NCBI RefSeq assembly: GCF_001894785.1
Contig: NZ_BCWW01000001.1
Coordinates: 620,001-684,000, forward strand
Direction of reading: 5' to 3'
From: Rhodococcoides fascians NBRC 12155 = LMG 3623
GTDB taxonomy: Bacteria; Actinomycetota; Actinomycetes; Mycobacteriales; Mycobacteriaceae
Length of the DNA stretch: 64,000 nucleotides
Of this stretch, positions 17,860 to 25,699 are shown one piece after another. The stretch's first letter is position 1. Each line of letters starts with the position of its first letter. The position numbers and the translations under genes were made by a program. The notes beneath the pieces were generated by a model. It was not told the origin of the DNA. It saw only the letters and a list, made by a program, of their open reading frames with translations, and searched no databases.

Positions 17860-19161
17860 ATGACAACACAGGTCGAGACGCCCACCGGGGTGTCGCGTGA
17901 GCATCGCCGCGCCGCGATGGCCAGCATGGTCGGAACCACCGTCGAGTGGTACGACTTCTTCATCTACGCGCAGGCCGCGTCGTTGATCTTCGCTCAGCTG
18001 TTCTTCGCGCCCATGGGCTCGTCCGGACAGCTGGTCGCCTACGTGACCATCGGTATCAGCTTCGTGTTCCGTCCTCTCGGGGCCATCGTCGCGGGGTACT
18101 TCGGCGACAAGATCGGTCGCAAGAAGGTCCTCATCGCGACCCTCACCCTCATGGGCGCGGCCACCGTCGGAATGGGACTGCTGCCCACGTACGCGACCAT
18201 CGGCATCTGGGCTCCGATCATCCTGATCGTGTTGCGCATCCTGCAGGGATTCTCGACCGGCGGCGAATGGGGCGGCGCGGCATTGATGGCCGTCGAGCAC
18301 GCGCCGAAGGGCAAGCGTGGAATCTACGGTGCGGCAACCCAGATGGGTGTTCCTCTCGGCATGCTCATTGCGGTGGGAACGTTGGCACTGTGCACCGGTT
18401 TGCTCAGCGAAGAGCAGTTCGAGGCCTGGGGCTGGCGTATCCCGTTCCTCATCAGCTTCGTGCTGATCCTGGTCGGCTTCTACATCCGACGCCGCGTCGA
18501 AGAGACCCCGGTGTTCAAGGAGCTCGCAGAACGCAAGGAGCGCAACCACACTCCCGTTCGTGCACTGTGGCGTACCAACAAGAAGCAGGTCATGCTCGCC
18601 GCGCTGTCGTTCGTCGGCAACAACGGCAACGGTTACATCATCGTCGGTGGCTTCATCGTCGCGTACTCGACGAGGGAGCACGGGCTCGCACGTGTGGACG
18701 TGTTGGTGGCCAGTCTGTTCGCGGCTCTCGTGTGGGGTGTGTTCACCCTGCTCGGTGCGTATCTGTCCGACCGCTACTCCCGGACCGCCATCATGAACCT
18801 GGGCAACGCGTCGATGGTGTTGTGTGCCATCCCGTTCTTCCTGCTCGTCGATACCGGTGAGCTGCAGTGGATCTACGTGGCCCTCGGACTCTTCGCCGTC
18901 GGACTCGGCCTCGCCTACGGACCACAGCCGGCGCTGTACGCCGAAATGTTCCCCGCAGCAGTCCGATTCAGTGGAGCATCCATCGGCTACGCCATCGGCA
19001 CCGTGCTCGGTGGAGCCTTCGTCCCGACGATCTCCGAGGCACTGTTCAAGGGAACCGGTACCTCGATGTCGATCTCGATCTACCTGATGATCCTGGCGGC
19101 GATCTCGTTCATCGCGACCTCGCGCATCAAGAACCGACGCGACGAGGATCTGAACGTCTGA
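17860..19161 (+). CDS. MHS-family MFS transporter, probable phenylacetate or aromatic-acid importer
   Basis: A 433-residue membrane protein with about 12 membrane segments. It carries MHS-family hallmarks: GTTVEWYDFFIYAQAA near the N-terminus, FGDKIGRKKVL in the first cytoplasmic loop, and RILQGFSTGGEWGGAA. MHS proteins are proton symporters for organic acids and related metabolites. The PaaR-type operator about 115 bp upstream suggests co-regulation with the phenylacetate genes, so the likely substrate is phenylacetate or a precursor. That assignment is inference. Confidence 0.83.
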   Translation: MTTQVETPTGVSREHRRAAMASMVGTTVEWYDFFIYAQAASLIFAQLFFAPMGSSGQLVAYVTIGISFVFRPLGAIVAGYFGDKIGRKKVLIATLTLMGAATVGMGLLPTYATIGIWAPIILIVLRILQGFSTGGEWGGAALMAVEHAPKGKRGIYGAATQMGVPLGMLIAVGTLALCTGLLSEEQFEAWGWRIPFLISFVLILVGFYIRRRVEETPVFKELAERKERNHTPVRALWRTNKKQVMLAALSFVGNNGNGYIIVGGFIVAYSTREHGLARVDVLVASLFAALVWGVFTLLGAYLSDRYSRTAIMNLGNASMVLCAIPFFLLVDTGELQWIYVALGLFAVGLGLAYGPQPALYAEMFPAAVRFSGASIGYAIGTVLGGAFVPTISEALFKGTGTSMSISIYLMILAAISFIATSRIKNRRDEDLNV

Positions 19162-19169
19162 CCCAACGA

Positions 19170-19212
19170 CGACGACAGCCCCGCAACCAGCCGAGTTGCG
19201 GGGCTGTCGTCG
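19170..19212. terminator. strong hairpin between convergent genes
   Basis: CGACGACAGCCCCGCAAC (19170-19187) is followed by a 7-base loop and its exact reverse complement (19195-19212), an 18-bp perfect stem. It lies between the transporter and the convergent HxlR gene, so it probably ends both transcripts. There is no T tract. Confidence 0.75.
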
Positions 19213-19248
19213 CGTATGTGGCCCAGACGGTGTTCGCTCCGCGTGAGC

Positions 19249-19542
19249 TCAACTGACCTGTGGTGCAGCCTCTTTGCCCCATTGCTCGAGTGCGACAATT
19301 GCGTCACGCAGGGCGAGACCTCTTTCGGTCAGCGCGTACGCGCGAGTGTTGTGCCGAAGGGGGAGACGGGTCAACACTCCTGCCGTTTCGAGTTCGCGCA
19401 GCCGGGTAGCGAGCATGTTCGTCGGCACTCCGAGGTCGCGCTGCAGATCGCCGTACCGTTGCGGTTCCTCGAGCAGTCGCTCGACAATAAGAAGTGCCCA
19501 CCGGGCACCGACGATGTCGAGGGCGGCGGCGAGGTCGCTCAT
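19249..19542 (-). CDS. HxlR-family transcriptional regulator
   Basis: A 97-residue winged-helix protein with the HxlR pattern: DIVGARWALLIVERLLEEPQRYGDL, then PTNMLATRLRELETAGVLTRLP and the wing YALTERG. The start overlaps the upstream VOC gene by four bases, so both are in one operon. A palindrome CTTGCA-N3-TGCAAG upstream of the VOC gene is a likely autoregulatory operator. The family often responds to aldehydes, quinones or other electrophiles. Confidence 0.85.
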   Translation of the reverse strand: MSDLAAALDIVGARWALLIVERLLEEPQRYGDLQRDLGVPTNMLATRLRELETAGVLTRLPLRHNTRAYALTERGLALRDAIVALEQWGKEAAPQVS

Positions 19543-19943
19543 TCGGCCGTATCGGTGTCCGGCTTCATCCAGAACGGCGAGTAGTGGTAGCCGTCGAGGT
19601 CGTCGAACTGCCGTTGATACATGAAGGCGTAGTCATCGATGTCTCCGATGCGTCCACCGGCAGCACCGGCCCGCTCGGTGAGCTCGTCGACCGCCTCGCG
19701 ACTACCGAGGTCGAACGAGACGGTGACCTTCGACGGGGTGTCGGGTCCGCCGATCAGCTCCTCGGTGCCACCCACGCTCGCATACATCTCGCGGCTTCCG
19801 AGCATGACGTACTGCCCCGGTGTGATGGCGAAGCACGACACGTTGTGGTCGGACATCTCGGGGTTGAGCGTCCAGCCGAGGGCTGTGTAGAAGGCGGTTG
19901 CGCGCTCGACATTCTCGACGGGACAGGTGATGAACAGGCTCAT
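19539..19943 (-). CDS. VOC (glyoxalase/bleomycin-resistance) family protein
   Basis: A 134-residue vicinal-oxygen-chelate protein. SLFITCPVENVERATAFYTALG is the typical first beta-alpha unit, and DDYAFMYQRQFDDLDGYHYSPFWM the last. It resembles the PhnB-like and glyoxalase-like lactoylglutathione-lyase relatives found beside HxlR regulators. The substrate is unknown. It is the first gene of a two-gene operon. Confidence 0.8.
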   Translation of the reverse strand: MSLFITCPVENVERATAFYTALGWTLNPEMSDHNVSCFAITPGQYVMLGSREMYASVGGTEELIGGPDTPSKVTVSFDLGSREAVDELTERAGAAGGRIGDIDDYAFMYQRQFDDLDGYHYSPFWMKPDTDTAE

Positions 19944-19952
19944 GCAGTGATA

Positions 19953-19967
19953 CTTGCAAAATGCAAG
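19953..19967. promoter_or_regulatory. candidate HxlR operator upstream of the VOC gene
   Basis: CTTGCA, three bases, TGCAAG: a perfect 6-bp inverted repeat 10 bp before the VOC start. It has the size and AT-rich centre usual for HxlR/MarR dimer sites. Confidence 0.5.
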
Positions 19968-20042
19968 CTGGCAGTCAAGGGTCGTGCCCGCTGACCGTTT
20001 GGCATGTCACCGTGTTGGCCTCGAGTAATCGATGATGCAGTT

Positions 20043-20969
20043 TCAGTGGGAGAGAGTGAGTACGGCTTTCCCTCCGGGCAATTCGCGTCGCCTCATCAGT
20101 TCGATGACATGAATGAGTTCCGACCAGTCGACGCTGTACCCGGGTGTCGGATCGAGGCGGCCGTCGGCGGCCAAGCCCACGAGCAATTCGAGGTCCTCGC
20201 GTTCGGGGTACGCGACTGCATACGACATGTAGTTGGTGATCGTTGCGCCCTCGTGACCCATGAACGAGAACACATCGAGCTCGGCCTTGCTACCAGAACT
20301 GTTGCCGATCATTACCAGCGTGCCACGGGGTGCCAGCACGGACAGTGCCGCTTCGAGTACTGCGCCGCCAACTGATTCGATAATCAGATCGAAGGGACCT
20401 GATGCATCCGACGGTGTAGTAGTGACCTCGGTTGCTCCGAGTTCGATCAGTTCGCTGGCTTCGTTCTCGCCGGCTGTCGTGGTCGCTGTGACCGACGCAC
20501 CTGCGGCACTTGCCAATTGGATCTGAAATCGACCCACGCCGCCGTTGGCGCCGGTGATCAGGACCTTGCGTCCCAGGAGGTCGCCACCCATACGCACAGT
20601 GCGTAGCGCGGTCAGCCCCGCCATTGGTAGAGCGGCAGCGATGTTGGTGCCCAACGTATCCGGGAGGACTGCCATTCGGTCGGTGCGCACGGCTGCGAGT
20701 TCGGACCATCCGGCTCCGTCGACCATTCCGACAATGGGTGTGCCTGCTTTGGGTCCGCTCCCGTCTGCGGCCGCATCGATCACGACGCCACTGATGTCCT
20801 GGCCGGGTCGCCAGCCGTGGCCCCTCGCGGCCATGAGGGAGAGTTCCCCGCGGTTGACAGAGAACGAATGGATCTGCACGAGAGCCTCATCGGCGGCCGG
20901 CTTCGGATCTTCGGCTTCGAGGCGTTGGATGGGAGTATCAGAGTCAGGGGTGTTGATCGTCGTGTACAT
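20043..20969 (-). CDS. zinc-independent quinone oxidoreductase-like alcohol dehydrogenase (MDR family)
   Basis: A 308-residue medium-chain dehydrogenase/reductase. The N-terminal GroES-like domain has SFSVNRGELSL in place of the zinc ligands. The Rossmann motif is VLITGANGGVGRFQIQLASAAG (about residues 134-155). The lack of zinc-binding cysteines points to NADPH:quinone oxidoreductase or enoyl-reductase activity. A LysR-family gene lies immediately upstream on the same strand, and a palindrome sits 26 bp before the start. Confidence 0.82.
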   Translation of the reverse strand: MYTTINTPDSDTPIQRLEAEDPKPAADEALVQIHSFSVNRGELSLMAARGHGWRPGQDISGVVIDAAADGSGPKAGTPIVGMVDGAGWSELAAVRTDRMAVLPDTLGTNIAAALPMAGLTALRTVRMGGDLLGRKVLITGANGGVGRFQIQLASAAGASVTATTTAGENEASELIELGATEVTTTPSDASGPFDLIIESVGGAVLEAALSVLAPRGTLVMIGNSSGSKAELDVFSFMGHEGATITNYMSYAVAYPEREDLELLVGLAADGRLDPTPGYSVDWSELIHVIELMRRRELPGGKAVLTLSH

Positions 20970-20994
20970 CGGCGTATCCGATCTCGTCGTGTGG

Positions 20995-21013
20995 TCACAC
21001 CGCGAGGGTGTGA
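20995..21013. promoter_or_regulatory. candidate LysR-type operator
   Basis: TCACACC-N5-GGTGTGA is a perfect inverted repeat that contains the T-N11-A pattern typical of LysR binding sites. It lies just before the quinone oxidoreductase and downstream of the LysR gene. The rest of the 131-bp gap shows no other feature. Confidence 0.45.
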
Positions 21014-21100
21014 ATCTGTACGACGACGAGTCAACGCCGATCCGTCGGTGTGAACCAGAATCAATTCGTGCACTCAGCGTTCACGAAAAACAATCGGAGG

Positions 21101-21979
21101 TCAGATGCGGGCGCACGCTTCGGCCAGGGCGTCGACGAGTGTGGTCCGTTCTCGTACCGCCAACCACATCTGCACGGCCATGCCAGGATCGGTCACGGGC
21201 CGGAAGGTGACGCGTTCGGTCGACAGCGCTTGTGCTGAGCCCTCGTACATCGCTGTCCACGATGGTGGTCCCGAGCCGAGTTCGAGCACTGTCGCTTGTA
21301 GATCTCGGAATGGAACTCCCGTGGCCGGCTCGAACCCGGCGTCCGCACAAGCACGGAGCACGGTGGCGGCGAAGGCGGGGTTCTGCTCGGACGGAATCAG
21401 ACGCAGCGGAAGGTCCGCCAGATCAGATAGCGTGAGATCGGGTTTGGAAGCCAGTGGGTGGCGCGTGGGAATCGCAACGACGATCCGGTCGAACCACGCC
21501 GGAGTCATCTCCAGATCGTGATCGTTCCTGGGCAGGCGAACAAGTGCGGCGTCGAGTGCTCCCGAACGAACAGCGTCGAGTTGCTCCCACACCTGCCCGA
21601 TTTCCAGTGTGACGAGCAGATCGGGAAACTGAGTTCCAAGGTGGTCCAGCACCAGATCGACGCGAGTGCCCGAGCCTCCAGCTATCCCCAGTCGCAGGTG
21701 TGGTGGCCCGTCCGGCTCATCGGAGCGAGATTGCACAGTCGCCGCGGCGTGTGCCACCGCGTCGAGCACTGCATGAGCCTCCGGGACCAGCCTGCACCCG
21801 GCGGGGGTGAGTGTCACCTGACGTTTGGACCGGTCGAACAACGGCTGACCCAGCTCGTGTTCGAGTCTTCGAATCTGTTGACTGACCACGGCCTGGACCA
21901 CGTGCAATCGTTCCGCCGAACGGGCGAAATGCAGTTCCTCGGCGACCACTAGAAAGTATCTGAGCTGCTTGATCTCCAT
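21101..21979 (-). CDS. LysR-family transcriptional regulator
   Basis: A 292-residue regulator. The N-terminal winged helix is MEIKQLRYFLVVAEELHFAR, RLHVVQAVVSQQIRRLEHEL and LFDRSKRQVTLTPAG. The remainder is a periplasmic-binding-protein-like effector domain. It lies 131 bp before the quinone oxidoreductase on the same strand, the probable target. The effector is unknown. Confidence 0.88.
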   Translation of the reverse strand: MEIKQLRYFLVVAEELHFARSAERLHVVQAVVSQQIRRLEHELGQPLFDRSKRQVTLTPAGCRLVPEAHAVLDAVAHAAATVQSRSDEPDGPPHLRLGIAGGSGTRVDLVLDHLGTQFPDLLVTLEIGQVWEQLDAVRSGALDAALVRLPRNDHDLEMTPAWFDRIVVAIPTRHPLASKPDLTLSDLADLPLRLIPSEQNPAFAATVLRACADAGFEPATGVPFRDLQATVLELGSGPPSWTAMYEGSAQALSTERVTFRPVTDPGMAVQMWLAVRERTTLVDALAEACARI

Positions 21980-22083
21980 GTCGAAACCGCCCCCTGCTCG
22001 GACCCCGCGTTCATAGAACCTACCGATCAGTATCCATTGTGTCCTGCTCGTCCGCCGGATGGAAAGACATCGACCACCAATGC

Positions 22084-23451
22084 TCAGCTATGCGCGTGCA
22101 ACGGCCTACCCGAGAGCGCCATCATTGCCTCACCGAATGCTTCGTTCTGAGTGGGGTGGGCGTGCACGAAGCTACCGACCTCCGATGGCAGTGCTTCCCA
22201 TGCCACCGCGAGTTGTGCCTCGCCGATCAATTCGCCCACGCGGTCACCGACGAGGTGGACACCCACAACAGGGCCGTCCTCACGTGCGCGAATAACCTTG
22301 ACTCCGCCCGCGGTGGCGAGGATGCGGCTCTTGCCGTTGCCGCCGAGGTCGTAGACCACAGAGGTCACGGTGCCGTACTTTTCCTCCGCGGCCTTCTCGG
22401 TGAGACCGACCGACGCCACCTCCGGATGCGAATAGGTCACGCGCGGAACGAGATCGCCGTCGATACGTGCCGGCGCAAGTCCGCCAATGTGTTCGGCAAC
22501 GAACATGCCGTGCTGGAATCCGCGGTGAGCCAACTGATATCCGGCCACGATGTCGCCGACGGCATAGACGCCGTCTGCGGTGGTGAGCAGATTGTCGTCG
22601 ACAGAGACGAAGCCGCGTTCGGTGGCGATGCCTTGCTCGGCCAGCCCGAGGCCATCGGTGCGGGGGCCGCGTCCGACGGAGACGAGCACGAGATCCGCCG
22701 AGAGGGTGTCTCCGGAGGACAGCGACACCGCGACGTCGTCGGACGACTCGGTGACTGTCTCGACCTTGGTGCCGGTACGAATGTCGATGCCGCGCTTGCG
22801 CAGAGCCTTGGTGAGCTGCTTCGAGGACCATTCGTCCTCACCCGGAACGATGCGATCGAGTGCCTCGACGACGGTGACCTTGGCTCCGAAAGATGCCCAG
22901 ATACTGGCGAATTCGATACCGATGACACCGCCGCCGAGCACGACGACAGACTCGGGGATACGGTCGAGCGACAGTGCACTGTCACTGGTGAGCACACGTG
23001 GGCCCAGTTCCATACCGGGGATGGTGCGCGAATACGACCCGGTGGCGAGAACCAGTGAAGCCCCGGTGATGCGTCGCCCATCGACTTCGACGGTGCGAGG
23101 ACCGACCAGCTGACCACGGCCCGAGACGATCTCGATTCCCGGACGTTTCAACAAGCCTTGCAGTCCGGAATACAAGCCTGCGACCACACTGCGCTGATAG
23201 CCCAGTGCCGCAGGCATATCCACACCTGTGAGCGATGCCGTGACGCCTACGTGCGCCGCACCGCGGACCGCGTCGGCCACCTCGGCGGTGTGCAGCAGAG
23301 CCTTGGTGGGGATACATCCACGGTGCAGGCATGTGCCGCCGAGCTTGTCCTCCTCGACCAATGCGACCGTCAGGCCGAGTTGCTCGGCGCGCAGGGCGCA
23401 GGAGTACCCACCTGATCCGCCACCGAGGATGAGAACGTCGACGTCGCTCAT
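22084..23451 (-). CDS. lpd: dihydrolipoamide dehydrogenase (E3)
   Basis: A 455-residue flavoprotein disulfide reductase. The FAD motif is ILGGGSGGYSCALRA, the redox-active pair is in GGTCLHRGCIPTKALL, the NAD site is in VVLGGGVIGIEFASIWASFG, and the C-terminal His-Glu pair is in HAHPTQNEAFGEA. It reoxidises the lipoyl groups of the upstream E2. The ATG at 23451 overlaps the E2 stop by four bases, and it is the last gene of the operon. Confidence 0.93.
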   Translation of the reverse strand: MSDVDVLILGGGSGGYSCALRAEQLGLTVALVEEDKLGGTCLHRGCIPTKALLHTAEVADAVRGAAHVGVTASLTGVDMPAALGYQRSVVAGLYSGLQGLLKRPGIEIVSGRGQLVGPRTVEVDGRRITGASLVLATGSYSRTIPGMELGPRVLTSDSALSLDRIPESVVVLGGGVIGIEFASIWASFGAKVTVVEALDRIVPGEDEWSSKQLTKALRKRGIDIRTGTKVETVTESSDDVAVSLSSGDTLSADLVLVSVGRGPRTDGLGLAEQGIATERGFVSVDDNLLTTADGVYAVGDIVAGYQLAHRGFQHGMFVAEHIGGLAPARIDGDLVPRVTYSHPEVASVGLTEKAAEEKYGTVTSVVYDLGGNGKSRILATAGGVKVIRAREDGPVVGVHLVGDRVGELIGEAQLAVAWEALPSEVGSFVHAHPTQNEAFGEAMMALSGRPLHAHS

Positions 23452-24698
23452 CGGACGGATCCCAATGCAACGACGGGGTTCTCGACGAAATCGGCCACGG
23501 TGCGCAAGAAACCACCGGCCACTCCGCCGTCGCACACGCGGTGATCGAACGCCAATGACAGCTGCGCAACCTTGCGGACGGCCAATTGGCCGTCGACCAC
23601 CCACGGGCGGTCGATGATGCGTCCGATGCCAAGGATCGCGGCTTCGGGATGGTTGATGATCGCGGCCGAGCCGTCGACCCCGAAAACTCCGTAGTTATTC
23701 AGCGTGAATGTTCCACCGCTCAGCCGGGCTGCGGGCAGGGAGCCGGTTCGCGCGAGTTCGGTCAGCTCGGCCAGCCGCTCGGAGAGTTCCTTCAGGTCGG
23801 CCTTGTCGGCCTGCGGCACAACGGGAACCATGAGTCCACGATCGGTCTGCGCGGCAATGCCGAGTCCGACGTTCTCGTACCGCAGGATCTCGCCCGCGGC
23901 GGTGTCGACGGTGCTGTTGAGCTCGGGGAACTTGGACAGCGCGATCATCGTCAGCTTTGCCAGCACCGCTAGCAGCGTCACCTTCACGCCGTCGATGGAT
24001 GCGTCGAGGTCACGTCGGGCTTGCAGCAGAGCCGTCGCGTCGACGTCGACCCAGACGGTCGCCTCGGGAATTTCCGCACGACTGCGAGAGAGTTTATCGG
24101 CGATGGTCTTACGAATCCCGGTGATCGGGATTCGAGTGACGCCCTCGGCGCTGGGAGTGCTCGAGGACAGTGCCCGTTCCACGTCCGCGCGGGTGATGAC
24201 CCCATGACTGCCGGCGACATCGATAGACGCCAGATCCAACCCACCTTGCAGCGCCATGCTGCGAACGATGGGGGAGAGCACCTTCGGTGCATGTGAGTGG
24301 AAATTCGTAGCCTGGGTCGAGTTTCCACTCACGTGCGGAGCTCTTTTTCGACGGCCGGTCGGGCCGTGTCCCGTGCCGTAGCCGATCAGCACATTGCCCG
24401 AACCGGCGCGTTCTTCCTCGCGGTAACGCTCGTGGGCAGCAGGCGTATCGGCGACGGCACCGCCGGTGATGCTGATCAAGGGTGCGCCGACGGCGAGTGA
24501 GGTGCCCTCGGCCGCATGCAGTTCGCCGACAACACCCTCGAAGGGGCAGGGTACCTCCACGGACGCTTTGGCCGTCTCTACTTCGACGACGACCTGATCG
24601 ATGGTGACGGTATCGCCGGGCTTGACCTTCCACTCCACGATCTCGGCCTCGGTCAGTCCTTCACCGAGGTCGGGGAGCAGGAATACCTGCATGCTCAT
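23448..24698 (-). CDS. bkdC: branched-chain 2-oxoacid dehydrogenase E2 (dihydrolipoyl acyltransferase), linker carries an in-frame repeat
   Basis: A 416-residue E2. The lipoyl domain (about 3-78) has the lipoylated Lys in VETAKASVEVP. A linker follows, then a peripheral subunit-binding domain (SPIVRSMALQGGLDL to HGVITRADVERAL, about 140-178), and the catalytic domain ends with LSLAFDHRVCDGGVAGGFLR, the DHxxxDG motif. Residues 122-137 of the linker (HVSGNSTQATNFHSHA) are encoded by a palindromic repeat that also occurs outside genes at 7938-7985. The start at 24698 overlaps the E1-beta stop by four bases. All functional domains look intact. Confidence 0.92.
   Translation of the reverse strand: MSMQVFLLPDLGEGLTEAEIVEWKVKPGDTVTIDQVVVEVETAKASVEVPCPFEGVVGELHAAEGTSLAVGAPLISITGGAVADTPAAHERYREEERAGSGNVLIGYGTGHGPTGRRKRAPHVSGNSTQATNFHSHAPKVLSPIVRSMALQGGLDLASIDVAGSHGVITRADVERALSSSTPSAEGVTRIPITGIRKTIADKLSRSRAEIPEATVWVDVDATALLQARRDLDASIDGVKVTLLAVLAKLTMIALSKFPELNSTVDTAAGEILRYENVGLGIAAQTDRGLMVPVVPQADKADLKELSERLAELTELARTGSLPAARLSGGTFTLNNYGVFGVDGSAAIINHPEAAILGIGRIIDRPWVVDGQLAVRKVAQLSLAFDHRVCDGGVAGGFLRTVADFVENPVVALGSVR
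24289..24336. repeat. palindromic repeat element, copy B, inside the E2 gene
   Basis: Arms of 15 bases (24289-24303 and 24322-24336) pair at 14 positions. With inner TTCG/CGAG pairing the stem reaches about 19 bases around a 10-base loop TAGCCTGGGT. The right half CGAGTTTCCACTCAC also occurs in copy A. It is fully open in the bkdC frame and encodes part of the inter-domain linker. Confidence 0.8.
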
Positions 24699-25699
24699 AC
24701 CGTGACCGCCTTGCTGAGGTCGGGCGCGTCGTTCCACTGCAGTCGGTCGATGGCATCGAGAACACGGTCGGCGGACGGCAGGTGAAAGTGCTCGAGTTTC
24801 GGTGCCGGGTAGGGAATGTCGAGTCCGGTCACCCGTAGTACCGGCGCGTGCAGGTGGTGGAAGCAGCGCTCGGAGACGCGCGAGGCGATCTCCGCGGCGA
24901 CGCCGGAAAACCCCTGCGCTTCCTGAATCACGATGCAGCGTCCGGTCTTCCGTACCGAGGCTGCGACGGTTTCGTCGTCGAACGGATTGATCGACCGCAG
25001 ATCGATCACCTCGACGCTCCGGCCGTCCTCGGCTGCGAACTCTGCGGCCTGCATGGCCACCGACACGGTGGGTCCGTAGGCGAGAAGCGTGACGTCGGTA
25101 CCGGCACGACGCACGACGGCGGTGCCGATCGGCTCGGTCTTGGTCAGCTCGATGTCGTCCTTGGAGAAGTACAGCCGCTTCGGTTCGAGAAAGATCACCG
25201 GATCCGGATCGGCGATGGCATCACGCATCAGCGAGTACGCGTCGGCGACGGTGGACGGCGAGACGACTTTCAGGCCCGGGGTGTGGGCGTAGTACGCCTC
25301 GGACGAGTCGCAGTGATGTTCGACGCCGCCGATACCTCCCGCGAACGGGATGCGGATGACCATCGGCGCGGTGAGTAATCCGCGAGTTCTGTTGCGCAGC
25401 TTGGCAACATGGGACACGATCTGCTCGAAAGCTGGGTAGGCGAAGGCGTCGAACTGCATCTCGACGACGGGCTTGTAGCCCGACATCGCCATCCCGATCG
25501 CGAATCCGACGATGCCCGACTCCGCGAGCGGGGTGTCGAAGCAACGATCGTCACCGAAGTCTCGGGTCAGTCCGTCGGTGACGCGAAAGACGCCGCCGAG
25601 CGTGCCGACATCCTCGCCGAAGACGACGACCTTCTCGTCCTCGGTCAACGCGTCGCGCAGGGCGGCGTTCAGGGCTCCGGCCATGGTCATCGTGGTCAT
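24695..25699 (-). CDS. bkdB: branched-chain 2-oxoacid dehydrogenase E1 beta subunit
   Basis: A 334-residue transketolase-like subunit. Conserved parts are VVVFGEDVGTLGGVFRVT (with the ThDP-activating Glu), DTPLAESGIVGFAIGMAMSG, and VIDLRSINPFDDETV in the C-terminal domain. It pairs with E1-alpha to decarboxylate branched-chain 2-oxoacids. The ATG at 25699 overlaps the E1-alpha stop by four bases. It is distinguished from pyruvate dehydrogenase beta only by similarity pattern and context, so the exact substrate is an inference. Confidence 0.9.
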   Translation of the reverse strand: MTTMTMAGALNAALRDALTEDEKVVVFGEDVGTLGGVFRVTDGLTRDFGDDRCFDTPLAESGIVGFAIGMAMSGYKPVVEMQFDAFAYPAFEQIVSHVAKLRNRTRGLLTAPMVIRIPFAGGIGGVEHHCDSSEAYYAHTPGLKVVSPSTVADAYSLMRDAIADPDPVIFLEPKRLYFSKDDIELTKTEPIGTAVVRRAGTDVTLLAYGPTVSVAMQAAEFAAEDGRSVEVIDLRSINPFDDETVAASVRKTGRCIVIQEAQGFSGVAAEIASRVSERCFHHLHAPVLRVTGLDIPYPAPKLEHFHLPSADRVLDAIDRLQWNDAPDLSKAVTV

